The notes beneath the pieces were generated by a model. The model did not search any database. It saw only the letters and a program-made list of their open reading frames with translations, and was not told the origin of the DNA. DNA of 64,000 nt from DAOTYX01 sp034434635. GTDB taxonomy: Bacteria; Chloroflexota; Anaerolineae; B4-G1; DUEL01. This document shows positions 17,003 through 25,396 of this stretch, one piece after another (the stretch's first letter is position 1; each line of letters begins with the position of its first letter). The DNA is taken from NCBI GenBank assembly GCA_034434635.1, contig DAOTYX010000184.1, positions 1 to 64,000 of the forward strand, read 5' to 3'. The position numbers and the translations under genes are program-made.

Positions 17003-18484
17003 ATGGACATCCTGATCGAAAACGTCACCCTCTTGAGCCCTGACCAGGAGCAGATACTGGCGGGGCAGAATGTAGTTATCGAGGGCAACCGCATCGCCCA
17101 GGTTACCGCATCCCCCGTGGAGCCGGGGCCGGGGACGAAGCGCATCAACGGCCGGGACCGCCTGCTCATCCCCGGCCTCGTCAGCGCCCACGCCCACTCG
17201 CCGGAGAACTTCCTCAAGGGACGGATCGAGGCAGTGCCACTGGAGTTCTGGCTGGTGGACCTGTTCGGCTCCTCCTTCGCCTTCACCGAGCGGGAAATCT
17301 ACCTGGCGGCGATGGTCGGCTGCATCGAGATGCTGAAGACCGGCACCACAGCGGTGGTGGATCACTTCTGGGTCAACGGGGCGATGAGTGAGCCAGCGCT
17401 GGACGCGGTGATGAGCGCCTACCGTGATGTGGGCATCCGCGCCGCCGTCGCGCCGCTGGTGGAGGATGATCACAAGATCAACGAGATGATCCTCCGCCAG
17501 AACCCCGATCTGGCCGGCGGGGCCATCTATGGCGCGGCGCCCCCCATCACCGCCGAGGAGTACCTCCAGGTGCTCGAGGGCTTCTTCCGCCGCTGGCATC
17601 GTGCTGAAGGAGGGCGCCTCCTGTGCATGGCCGGCCCTTCGGGCGCGCAGTGGTGTTCCGAGCGGCTGATGACCGGCAGCATGGAGATCGCCCAGCGCTA
17701 CGGCGGCGGCTATCACATGCATGCCGAAGAGACCAAACTGCAGGCCGTCAGTTGCCGCCAGTTCTTCGGCCACTCGGCCGTGGCCCATCTGGATGCGTTG
17801 GGGCTGTTGGGCGAGCGGACCTCGCTGGCCCATTGCGTCTGGGTGGACGACCATGACATTGACCTGCTCGCCACCTCCGGGACAGCCGTGGCTCACAACT
17901 CGGTCTGTAACCTGAAACTGGGCAGCGGTTTCGCGCCCGTGCTCAAGATGGTCGAGCGGGGGGTGCACGTGGCGCTCTCGTGCGATGGCGCGGCCAGCAA
18001 CGACAACCAGGTGATGTTCGATGTGATGAAGGTGGCCGGGCTGATGCACACGGTGCGCGACCCCCATCATCAGCGCTGGCTGCGCTCACGGCAGATCTTG
18101 CGCATGGCGACGATGGAAGGGGCGCGGGTGCTGGGGCTGGAGGGGAGCCTGGGGGTCATCCGTCCCGGCGCGTTAGCCGACCTGACGCTGCTGGACATGA
18201 CCACGCCGGCCTTCACTCCTCTCAATGACCCCTTCCAGCACCTCGTCTACGCTGAGACCGGTTCCTCGGTGCGCACAGTGCTGGTGGACGGTCGCGTGGT
18301 GGTGGAGGAGGGTCGCCTGCTCACCGTGGACGAGGCGGCGCTGCTGGCGGAGGCCCGTGACGTGTGGGCGCGCCGGCGGCAGGACATCCCGCCCGTTGGC
18401 CCCGAGGTGCAGGCCTTCCTGGCCGCCCAGGAGCGCTTCCAACAGCGCATCCTGGCGATGCCGTTTCCGGTGAACAGTTACTGA
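17003..18484 (+). CDS. Amidohydrolase, ATZ/TRZ (cytosine/guanine deaminase-like) family
   Basis: 493-aa metal-dependent hydrolase with the composite N- and C-terminal beta-sandwich and central TIM barrel of the amidohydrolase superfamily. Metal ligands appear in order: HAHSPENF (His-x-His), YHMHAEET, LAHCVWVDD and ALSCDGAASND (the catalytic Asp; the DGAASN signature is typical of ATZ/TRZ enzymes). The family deaminates or dechlorinates N-heterocycles, and some members open cyclic amides. It starts 8 bp after the flavoprotein and is followed 4 bp later by the deacetylase-like gene. A ring deaminase or an enamidase-like hydrolase are the main options. Confidence 0.88.
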   Translation: MDILIENVTLLSPDQEQILAGQNVVIEGNRIAQVTASPVEPGPGTKRINGRDRLLIPGLVSAHAHSPENFLKGRIEAVPLEFWLVDLFGSSFAFTEREIYLAAMVGCIEMLKTGTTAVVDHFWVNGAMSEPALDAVMSAYRDVGIRAAVAPLVEDDHKINEMILRQNPDLAGGAIYGAAPPITAEEYLQVLEGFFRRWHRAEGGRLLCMAGPSGAQWCSERLMTGSMEIAQRYGGGYHMHAEETKLQAVSCRQFFGHSAVAHLDALGLLGERTSLAHCVWVDDHDIDLLATSGTAVAHNSVCNLKLGSGFAPVLKMVERGVHVALSCDGAASNDNQVMFDVMKVAGLMHTVRDPHHQRWLRSRQILRMATMEGARVLGLEGSLGVIRPGALADLTLLDMTTPAFTPLNDPFQHLVYAETGSSVRTVLVDGRVVVEEGRLLTVDEAALLAEARDVWARRRQDIPPVGPEVQAFLAAQERFQQRILAMPFPVNSY

Positions 18485-18488
18485 CAGG

Positions 18489-19625
18489 ATGGCGATGACA
18501 ACCGGCTACGTGTATGACGTGCGCCATCGGGCGCATACTCATCCCGAGGCTCCTGAGTCGGCAGCCCGGCTGGACGCGCTGCTGGACACACTGCGAGCGC
18601 GCGGCGAGTTGGAGCCGCTGCTCCACCTGGAGGTGGAGCCGATCCCGTGGGAGTGGGTGGCCGCAGCGCACACCGCCGCTCACGTGGAGGCCGTACAACG
18701 GTTGTCCCAGACCGGCAAGCGCCGCATCAGTTTCGATACCTACCTCACCCCTGCCGGCGCGGAGGTAGCCCGCCTGGCTGCCTCCGCGGCGGTTCGGGCC
18801 ACGCAGGCGGTGCTGGAGGGACAGGTGACGAACGCTTTCTCCCTGATGCGCCCTCCGGGTCACCATGCCCTCTCCACACGGGCGATGGGCTATTGCATTT
18901 TCAACAACATCGCCATCGCCACGCACGCGGCCTTGCGCCAGCACGGCCTGGAGCGGGTGATGATCGTCGATCTCGACGCCCATCACGGCAACGGCACCGA
19001 AGAGATCTTCTACAGCAACCCGCAGGTATTGACGATTTCTTACCATCAGCACCCCTGGTTCCCCAACACGGGTGACTGGTTCCGCAACGGAGCGGAGGCC
19101 GGCCTGGGTTACAACTACAACATCGAGATGCCACAGTGGAGCGGCGACGCGGCCTACCTGCAGGCGTTGCAGGAACTGGTGGTCCCCCTGGCTGAACGGT
19201 ACCAGCCGCAACTCGTCCTCGTTGCGGCCGGGTTCGATGCTCACTGGGTTGACCACTCCTCGGTGCTGGGCCTGAGCGTGCGGGGGTACTATGACCTGGT
19301 AGTGGGATTGCGCCGTCTGGCCGAGCGACACTGCGCAGGGCACATCGTTCTGTTCCTGGAGGGAGGGTACAACCTGGCTTCGCTGAGCGCCTGTGTCGCT
19401 GCAGCGCTGCGCGCGCTGCGCGGAGAGCCACCTCCGGCCGACCCTTTTGGCCCGTGCCCAGACGCACCGGTGGCCCCGGTGGATGGCGTGCTGGCGTTGC
19501 TCAAGGGCTTCGTGAGTCTGGTCGCCCCACCGGATGGCCCTGACTTCTTTGATCAACCGGCCCAGATTCCCTATCCGATCCGGGCAGTAGGACCACGTGA
19601 AAAAGGAGGCGATATGGAGAGATGA
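18489..19625 (+). CDS. Histone-deacetylase-family (acetylpolyamine amidohydrolase-like) hydrolase
   Basis: 378-aa zinc amidohydrolase of the HDAC/AcuC/AphA superfamily. Catalytic features: the tandem His in RPPGHHALS, the zinc ligands Asp and His in VDLDAHHGNGTEE, the third ligand in AAGFDAHWVD, and the closing LEGGYNLASL. In bacteria these enzymes remove acyl groups from polyamines or other small amines. Its position between an amidohydrolase and a transport operon suggests deacylation of a pathway intermediate and not protein deacetylation. ATG 18489 is used; ATG 18495 is an in-frame alternative. Confidence 0.88.
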   Translation: MAMTTGYVYDVRHRAHTHPEAPESAARLDALLDTLRARGELEPLLHLEVEPIPWEWVAAAHTAAHVEAVQRLSQTGKRRISFDTYLTPAGAEVARLAASAAVRATQAVLEGQVTNAFSLMRPPGHHALSTRAMGYCIFNNIAIATHAALRQHGLERVMIVDLDAHHGNGTEEIFYSNPQVLTISYHQHPWFPNTGDWFRNGAEAGLGYNYNIEMPQWSGDAAYLQALQELVVPLAERYQPQLVLVAAGFDAHWVDHSSVLGLSVRGYYDLVVGLRRLAERHCAGHIVLFLEGGYNLASLSACVAAALRALRGEPPPADPFGPCPDAPVAPVDGVLALLKGFVSLVAPPDGPDFFDQPAQIPYPIRAVGPREKGGDMER

Positions 19626-19680
19626 GGAAGAGATCGGTTGCGTGGGTAGGAGAGAGCAAGAAACCTAAACGGGGGAAAAG

Positions 19681-20736
19681 ATGAAGAAGAGGACGTTCGT
19701 TGCTGCTGTGCTGGTCTGCCTTCTGGCGTTGATGCTGTCCGCGGGGTGCAGGGGAGGCGCACAGCCTACCGAGGCGCCCACTGCGGCACCTACTGAAGCA
19801 CCCACCGAAGCCCCGACAGAGGCCCCCACTGCAGCCCCGCTGCGCGTGGCGGCGGTCTTCCCTGGCTCCATCAGCGACCAGGGTTTCAACCAGGCCGGAT
19901 ATGAGGGGCTGATGATGATCCGTGACCAGTTGGGGGCCGAGGTGGCCTTCTCCGAGAACACCCCGGTCGCCAACTTCGAGCAGGTCTACCGCGACTTCGC
20001 CGAGCAAGGCTACAACGTGATCATCGGCCACGGCTTCGAGTTCGGCGATGTCGCCTTGGCGGTCGCCCCTGACTATCCCGACGTCCGCTTCATCGTGGAC
20101 AGCAACCCTGTCGTCTCCGCGCCCAATGTCGCCGGCATCACCGGCAAGTCATGGGAGGCCGCTTACCTGTGCGGCGTGGTGGCTGGCCTGATGAGCGAGA
20201 CCGGCCACATCGGCGGTATCGCTGGCTTCGACTTCCCCATTCTTGTCGCTCAGATGGAAGCCTTCCGCCTCGGCGCCCAGTCGGTGCGGCCGGACATCGA
20301 GGTCACCATCGTCTACATCGGCTCCTTCGAGGATGTGGCCAAGGCTAAGGAGGCGGCTCTGGCGCAGGCTGCCGCTGGCGTGGATGTCATCTTCCACATC
20401 GCCGACGCCGCTGGTGTTGGGGTGATCGAGGCCTGCCAGGAGTCGGGCATCTACGCCATCGGTTGGGGGTTGGACCAGAACCATCTGGCGCCGGACACCG
20501 TCCTGACCAGCCTGCTCTTCAGCGGCGCGGAACTGCTGTTCCAGGACGTGCAGCGGGTGGTAGATGGCACGTGGACTGGCGAGGTGCGCCTGTACGGGCT
20601 GGAGACCGGCGTGGTGGACATCGCCGATTTCCACGGCCTGGTGCCAGATGACGTTGCGGCGCGGGTCGAGCAGGCGCGACAGGACATCATCGCTGGCAAC
20701 ATCGTCGTGCCTTACATCACCGAGCCGTCCGAGTAA
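19681..20736 (+). CDS. BMP-family ABC transporter substrate-binding lipoprotein
   Basis: 351-aa lipoprotein. The signal peptide (residues 1-22) ends in the lipobox LSAGC, so the mature protein is anchored by a lipidated Cys. A Thr/Glu/Ala/Pro repeat linker (TEAPTEAP-type, residues about 30-55) precedes the binding domain. The domain starts LRVAAVFPGSISDQGFNQAGYEG, the signature of the BMP/Med family (PF02608) that binds nucleosides, purines or related compounds. GGGGGAAAAG precedes the ATG. The next three genes encode the matching ATPase and two permeases. Together with the amidohydrolases, import of a purine/nucleoside-like N-heterocycle is likely but not proven. Confidence 0.92.
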   Translation: MKKRTFVAAVLVCLLALMLSAGCRGGAQPTEAPTAAPTEAPTEAPTEAPTAAPLRVAAVFPGSISDQGFNQAGYEGLMMIRDQLGAEVAFSENTPVANFEQVYRDFAEQGYNVIIGHGFEFGDVALAVAPDYPDVRFIVDSNPVVSAPNVAGITGKSWEAAYLCGVVAGLMSETGHIGGIAGFDFPILVAQMEAFRLGAQSVRPDIEVTIVYIGSFEDVAKAKEAALAQAAAGVDVIFHIADAAGVGVIEACQESGIYAIGWGLDQNHLAPDTVLTSLLFSGAELLFQDVQRVVDGTWTGEVRLYGLETGVVDIADFHGLVPDDVAARVEQARQDIIAGNIVVPYITEPSE

Positions 20737-20743
20737 TCCGAAC

Positions 20744-20776
20744 GAGGTGCGACGCATGACCCATGCGTCGCACCTC
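20744..20776 (+). other. Perfect 15-bp hairpin between binding-protein and ATPase genes
   Basis: GAGGTGCGACGCATG, loop ACC, CATGCGTCGCACCTC. There is no T-tract. Such stems between a binding-protein gene and the other transporter genes usually protect the upstream mRNA and lower downstream expression. Its core (CGACGCAT / ATGCGTCG) equals the arms of the palindromic repeat amplified at 53664-54203, so it may be a captured copy. Confidence 0.7.
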
Positions 20777-20795
20777 CTCTAACAGGGGGTGAGGC

Positions 20796-22367
20796 GTGGA
20801 CGCGCTGCTGCGGATGGATTCCGTGACCAAGTCGTTTCCCGGCGTGCTGGCCAACGACCGGATTTCCTTCGAGGTTGCGGAAGGGGAGGTCCATGCCCTG
20901 CTGGGTGAGAATGGCGCAGGCAAGACCACGCTCATGCGCATCCTTTACGGGATGACCTCGCCCGATAGCGGCACAATCTACTGGCGCGGCAAGCCGGTGC
21001 GCATTCCCTCCAGCCATGTGGCGATCGGGTTGGGGATCGGCATGATCCATCAGCACTTCATGCTCATCCCGGAGTTCACCGTGGCCGAGAATGTGGCTCT
21101 GGGTTTGCGTGGCGATCGCTCCCCCCTTCTGGATCTGAGGGGCACAGCGCAGCGGCTGGAGGCGCTCTCCGCACAGTTTGGCCTGCGGGTGGATCCCTGG
21201 GCGCGGGTGAAGGACCTCTCGACGGGCGAGCAACAGCGCGCCGAGATCGTCAAAGCGCTCTACCGTGGGGCCCATCTGCTGGTGCTGGACGAGCCGACGG
21301 CCGTCTTGACCCCCGGCGAGGCGGATGAACTGTTCGCGGTCCTCGACAGCCTGCGCGCGCAAGGCCGCGCCGTGGTCTTCATCAGCCACAAACTGAGAGA
21401 GGTCATGCAGATCAGTGACCGGGTGACGGTGTTGCGTCGCGGGCGTGCGGTGGCCACGGTGCCCACCTGCGAGACCTCCCAGGAGCAACTGGCAAACATG
21501 ATGGTGGGTCGCCCGGTGGTGCTGCAGATCGAGCGCTCCCCCGCGCGCCCAGGGAAGGAGGTCATCCGCCTGGACGAGGTCGCCATTCGCTCCCGCGAAC
21601 ACCACCGTAACGAGGTCGAGGACATATCGCTCACCGTGCGGGAGGGGGAGATCGTCGCCCTGACCGGCGTGGCCGGCAATGGCCAGCGCCCGCTGATTGA
21701 GGCGCTCTTTGGCCTGCGGCGGGTCTCCGCAGGGCACATCTCCATTCTTGGCCGAGACGTCACTGCCTGCCGCCCGTGTGACCTGGTAGCGCTCAACGTC
21801 GGGCGCATCCCGGAGGACCGCCAGACGATGGGGCTGGCGATGAGCCTGTCGGTCTATGAGAACCTGGCTCTGGAGACCTATGATCGCGAGCCGACCTGCC
21901 GTTGGGGGGTGCTGCGGCGCGGGGAGTTGCGCCGACAGGCCCAGTTGTTGAGGGAGGAGTACGACATCCGCATGCCGTCCATTGACCTGCCGGTGGGAAA
22001 ACTCTCCGGCGGCAACCAGCAGAAGGTGATCCTGGCGCGGGCGTTGCGCCGTCGTCCGCGGGCGATCATCGCTGTGGACCCCACGCGCGGGTTGGATGTG
22101 GGGGCGACGGAGTTTGTCTACCGTCAGCTCCTGGCGGCTCGTGACCAGGGAGCGGCGGTCCTGCTCATCTCGACGGATCTGGAGGAAGTGCTTTGTCTGA
22201 GCGACCGGATCGGAGTGATCTACAACGGGCAAATCATGGGGGTATTGCCGGCGACGGAGGCGGACGAGACCCGGCTGGGGCTGATGATGGCCGGGATGCC
22301 GTTGGCGAACATGCCCGACGTACTCCCACCAACCCACACCTTCAGCAACTGCTCGCCCCAGCCCTGA
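20796..22367 (+). CDS. ABC transporter ATPase, double-domain nucleoside/sugar type
   Basis: 523-aa ATPase with two ABC modules as in RbsA/NupO-type importers. Module 1: Walker A GENGAGKTTLM, signature LSTGEQQR, Walker B LLVLDEPTAVLTP. Module 2: degenerate Walker A GVAGNGQRPL, signature LSGGNQQK, Walker B region AIIAVDPTRGLD. The degenerate second Walker A is normal for this subfamily. Start is GTG 20796 with AGGGGGTGAG upstream. The partner permeases follow directly. It energises uptake of the ligand bound by the BMP lipoprotein. Confidence 0.92.
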   Translation: MDALLRMDSVTKSFPGVLANDRISFEVAEGEVHALLGENGAGKTTLMRILYGMTSPDSGTIYWRGKPVRIPSSHVAIGLGIGMIHQHFMLIPEFTVAENVALGLRGDRSPLLDLRGTAQRLEALSAQFGLRVDPWARVKDLSTGEQQRAEIVKALYRGAHLLVLDEPTAVLTPGEADELFAVLDSLRAQGRAVVFISHKLREVMQISDRVTVLRRGRAVATVPTCETSQEQLANMMVGRPVVLQIERSPARPGKEVIRLDEVAIRSREHHRNEVEDISLTVREGEIVALTGVAGNGQRPLIEALFGLRRVSAGHISILGRDVTACRPCDLVALNVGRIPEDRQTMGLAMSLSVYENLALETYDREPTCRWGVLRRGELRRQAQLLREEYDIRMPSIDLPVGKLSGGNQQKVILARALRRRPRAIIAVDPTRGLDVGATEFVYRQLLAARDQGAAVLLISTDLEEVLCLSDRIGVIYNGQIMGVLPATEADETRLGLMMAGMPLANMPDVLPPTHTFSNCSPQP

Positions 22368-22387
22368 CCTCGGCCCGGGCGGCCCTG

Positions 22388-23419
22388 GTGCCGCTGCTGG
22401 CGATCCTGGCCGCGCTGGCTGTTGGCGGTGGAGTGATGGCCATCAGCGGCATCAACCCCTGGGAGGGGTACGTGGCCATGGCGAGAGGGGCGTTCGGTGG
22501 CCCCTCGCGGATCGGCGTCACGGTGACTAAGGCCACACCGCTCATTTTGGCCGGTCTGGGAGTGGCGCTACCGTTCCGCTGCGGCCTGCTGAACATCGGC
22601 GGCGAGGGGCAGATTTACATCGGCGCGCTGACGGCCACCCTGGTCGCCCTCGGGCTGCCTGGCCTGCCGCTGGCACTTCACCTGCCCCTCGTCATCCTGG
22701 CCGGCTTTGTCGGCGGGGCGGTGTGGGGTGGAATCCCCGGCTTCCTGCGCGCCCGCTTCAAACTGAACGAACTCATCACCACCATTATGCTCGGCTACAT
22801 CGCCTTCTGGATCGTCAGTTATCTGGTGCACGGAGTGATGAAGGACCCGCAGGGGGGCGGTTACCCCTGGAGCGTGCGCATTCCGGATTCGGCCATCCTG
22901 CCGATCATCCTGCGCGGTTACCGCATCAACCTGGGTTTCATCCTGGCGCTGGTATGTGCAGCGCTGGCCCACCTCGTCCTGTGGCACACCGCCTTCGGCT
23001 TCGAGATGCGCGCGGTGGGGGCTGGACCGCTGGCCGCGCGTCTGGCCGGCATCAATCCCGAACGCACCACCGTGTTGACGTTCGCGCTGGGCGGCGGACT
23101 GGCCGGGCTGGCCGGAATGGCCGAGGTGATGGGGGTGCAGTACCGCCTGAGCGATTTCTTCTCGCCAGGGTATGGCTGGGATGCCATCGTGGTGGCGCTG
23201 GCAGGCCAGAGCAGCCCTGTCGGTGTCGTGCTGGTGGGGTTGTTCTTCGGCGCGCTGCGCAACGGTGCGGAGGGGGCATCCCGTTCCATCGCTATGCCGA
23301 CCTCGATCTCGCTGATCATCCAGGCGCTCACCCTGCTGTTCGTGGTGGGCAGCAACTCGGTGGTGCTGCGTCGCGCCTGGGAGAGGAGGGTGCGAAGACG
23401 TGTGGGAGATTCTGGCTAG
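22388..23419 (+). CDS. ABC transporter permease, BMP/nucleoside type (NupP-like)
   Basis: 343-aa inner-membrane permease of the branched-chain/nucleoside class, with about nine hydrophobic segments. Recognisable blocks are PLILAGLGVALPFRCGLLNIGGEGQ and, late in the protein, GYGWDAIVVALAG. Quote positions: the first block lies near residue 55, the second near residue 255. The start is uncertain. GTG 22388 begins at the first membrane helix but lacks a clear ribosome-binding site. The frame is open upstream to a TTG at 22193 inside the ATPase gene, so a short N-terminal extension from a non-ATG codon is possible. Its 3' end overlaps the second permease gene by 20 bp. Confidence 0.85.
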   Translation: MPLLAILAALAVGGGVMAISGINPWEGYVAMARGAFGGPSRIGVTVTKATPLILAGLGVALPFRCGLLNIGGEGQIYIGALTATLVALGLPGLPLALHLPLVILAGFVGGAVWGGIPGFLRARFKLNELITTIMLGYIAFWIVSYLVHGVMKDPQGGGYPWSVRIPDSAILPIILRGYRINLGFILALVCAALAHLVLWHTAFGFEMRAVGAGPLAARLAGINPERTTVLTFALGGGLAGLAGMAEVMGVQYRLSDFFSPGYGWDAIVVALAGQSSPVGVVLVGLFFGALRNGAEGASRSIAMPTSISLIIQALTLLFVVGSNSVVLRRAWERRVRRRVGDSG

Positions 23420-24335
23420 GCTGTTTCTCTCGATAGACTTCCTGTCGGCCAGCATTCGCTTCTCCACCCCCCTGCTCGGTGCGTCTCTGGGTGAGAGCAT
23501 CTCCGAACGGGCAGGGGTGGTCAACGTCAGTCTGGAAGGGATGATGCTGTGCGGCGCGCTGGGCGGAGTTCTCGGATCGTACTACACCGGCAGTCCATGG
23601 GCCGGCATGCTCTGCGCCATCCTGGCCGGCATGCTGGTCGCCCTGATCCAGGCGGTGTTCAGCGTCACCCTGGCGGTCAACCAGGTCGTCGTCGGCATCG
23701 CTCTGAACATCGGTAGCATAGGGCTGACCACATACGTCTCCCGCGCCGTCTTCGGTCTGACGGAGCGCGTGCAGGTAACCGGCTTTGGACCGTTGCGCAT
23801 CCCCTTCTTGAGCGACCTGCCGGTGGTGGGGCCGTTGTTGTTCAGCCAGAGCGCTCCGGTCTACATCACCTACTTCATGGTGCTCGTTTTGGGGTTCCTG
23901 CTGATGCGCACGGAGCACGGCCTGGGCCTGCGGGCGGTGGGTGAGCACCCGGAAGCAGCAGCCAGCGTGGGCATCTCGGTGACGCGCACCCGTTACCTGG
24001 CGGTATTGGTGTGCGGCGCGTTGAGTGGGCTGGCGGGCAGTTTCTTCTCCCTGGTGCAACTGAACACCTTCGTCGAGAGCATGACCGGCGGGCGGGGTTT
24101 CATCGCCCTGGCGGTGGTGGTGGTGGGCAAGTGGACGCCGTGGCGGTTGGCGCTGGTGGCGCTGCTGTTCGGGATGCTGGACGCCCTGGCGCTGCACGCC
24201 CAGGCGCTGGCCATCGGCCTGCCCTATCATCTGCTGTTGGCCCTGCCATACCTGGGGGCGCTGCTGGTCTACGCTGGCCTGGTGGGCCAGGCGCGGCCGC
24301 CAGCGGCGCTGGCTCAGCCCTTCATCCGCGACTGA
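23400..24335 (+). CDS. ABC transporter permease, BMP/nucleoside type (NupQ-like)
   Basis: 311-aa permease pairing with the preceding one. The family-typical segment SISERAGVVNVSLEGMML lies near residues 33-50, followed by about eight hydrophobic stretches and a late GRGFIALAVVVVGKWTP block. Start is GTG 23400, inside the end of the previous gene, with GGAGG about 11 nt upstream. It completes a four-gene BMP-type importer (lipoprotein, ATPase, two permeases). Substrates of characterised relatives are guanosine, other nucleosides and purine-like compounds. Confidence 0.9.
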   Translation: MWEILARLFLSIDFLSASIRFSTPLLGASLGESISERAGVVNVSLEGMMLCGALGGVLGSYYTGSPWAGMLCAILAGMLVALIQAVFSVTLAVNQVVVGIALNIGSIGLTTYVSRAVFGLTERVQVTGFGPLRIPFLSDLPVVGPLLFSQSAPVYITYFMVLVLGFLLMRTEHGLGLRAVGEHPEAAASVGISVTRTRYLAVLVCGALSGLAGSFFSLVQLNTFVESMTGGRGFIALAVVVVGKWTPWRLALVALLFGMLDALALHAQALAIGLPYHLLLALPYLGALLVYAGLVGQARPPAALAQPFIRD

Positions 24336-24349
24336 CGGGAGGAAACGTC

Positions 24350-25306
24350 GTGGCAATCGAACGGGTCGCTGTCGTCGGGGCAGGGTTTATGGGGCACGCC
24401 ATCGGCCAGGAGTTCGCCCTGGCCGGGCACCCCGTTGCGTTGCACGACCTGACCGAAGCCCACCTTCAGCAGGCAATGGCGCGAGTCGAGCGGAATCTGC
24501 AGGAGATGGCCCATTGGGGCATCGTCGCCGAAGAGGCCGTCTCGGAGGCGCTGGCACGTATCCGCACCACCACCGTGCTGGCCGATGCGGTCGGCAACGC
24601 CGACCTGGTGGTGGAGGCGGTTTTCGAGAACCTGGAGTTGAAGCGCGAGGTCTTCTCTGCCCTGGACCGTCTCTGTCCTCCGCACACCATCCTGGCCAGC
24701 AACACCTCCACGCTGATGCCCAGCCTTCTGGCGACGGCGACGCGTCGGCCTGAGCGGGTGCTGGTGACCCATTACTTCTACCCGCCGTCGCTCCTGCCGC
24801 TGGTGGAGGTGGTGCGCGGGGAACGGACCGCTGAGGGTGTTGTGCAGGCGGTTTGTGCGCTGTTGCGCCGGATGGGCAAGAGTCCCATCGTGGTGCAGAA
24901 GGAGGCGCCGGGGTTCATCGCCAACCGGCTGCAGTTTGCCCTGCAGCGGGAGGCGTTGTACATCGTCGAGCAGGGGATCGCCACGGCGCAGGATGTGGAT
25001 AGGGCGGTACGGGATGGTTTTGGGCGGCGGCTGGCCTTCGCCGGCCCCTTCGAGATCGCCGAACCGGTGGGCTGGGACCTGGAGTTGCAGATTCAGCGGT
25101 ATCTCTTCCCCGACCTGGCGGGTTCCCTTACGCCTTCGCCACTGGTAGTGCAGAAGGTGGAGGGCGGGGAGTTGGGAGTCAAGACGGGGCGGGGATTCTA
25201 TGATTGGACGCCTGAATCGGCCGAGGCCTGGCGGCGGAGGATGACGGAGGGGTTGCTGCGGCTGCGTCAGTGGCTGCAGAGCGGTGGCGAAAGGCTGGCG
25301 CTATGA
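24350..25306 (+). CDS. 3-hydroxyacyl-CoA dehydrogenase family protein
   Basis: 318-aa NAD-dependent dehydrogenase with the HCDH N-terminal Rossmann domain (GAGFMG at residues 9-14; Asp of the NAD pocket in LHDLTEA) and a C-terminal dimerisation domain. The catalytic histidine lies in THYFYPPSLLPLVEVV and the partner region is SNTSTLMPSL. The GFIANRLQFALQREA block opens the C-terminal domain. Start is GTG 24350 behind GGGAGGAAACGTC. It would oxidise a 3-hydroxyacyl-CoA or 3-hydroxy acid. It is the last gene before the strong promoter at 25326 and probably ends the transcript from 6496 or 19681. Confidence 0.88.
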   Translation: MAIERVAVVGAGFMGHAIGQEFALAGHPVALHDLTEAHLQQAMARVERNLQEMAHWGIVAEEAVSEALARIRTTTVLADAVGNADLVVEAVFENLELKREVFSALDRLCPPHTILASNTSTLMPSLLATATRRPERVLVTHYFYPPSLLPLVEVVRGERTAEGVVQAVCALLRRMGKSPIVVQKEAPGFIANRLQFALQREALYIVEQGIATAQDVDRAVRDGFGRRLAFAGPFEIAEPVGWDLELQIQRYLFPDLAGSLTPSPLVVQKVEGGELGVKTGRGFYDWTPESAEAWRRRMTEGLLRLRQWLQSGGERLAL

Positions 25307-25325
25307 GGCGCAGACAGGGCTGTCC

Positions 25326-25360
25326 TTGACAGCCATTCTGTATATTGTATAATATACAAT
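25326..25360 (+). promoter_or_regulatory. Consensus promoter with perfect 17-bp operator palindrome
   Basis: TTGACA (25326-25331), 16-nt spacer, TATAAT (25348-25353): a full-consensus sigma-70-type promoter. A perfect palindrome ATTGTATA-A-TATACAAT (25344-25360) covers the -10 box, and the 11-mer TATATTGTATA (25341-25351) is shared with the promoters at 130 and 6465. Binding of the GntR regulator here would block RNA polymerase. AGGAGG (25385-25390) serves the next gene. Confidence 0.85.
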
Positions 25361-25396
25361 TGCCCGCCCGAACGGCAAACTCTCAGGAGGAAAAGC

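Noticed and set aside
22193..22388. Frameshift or truncated permease start
   Set aside because: The reading frame is open and both neighbouring proteins end and begin plausibly. An unusual start codon explains it without a mutation.
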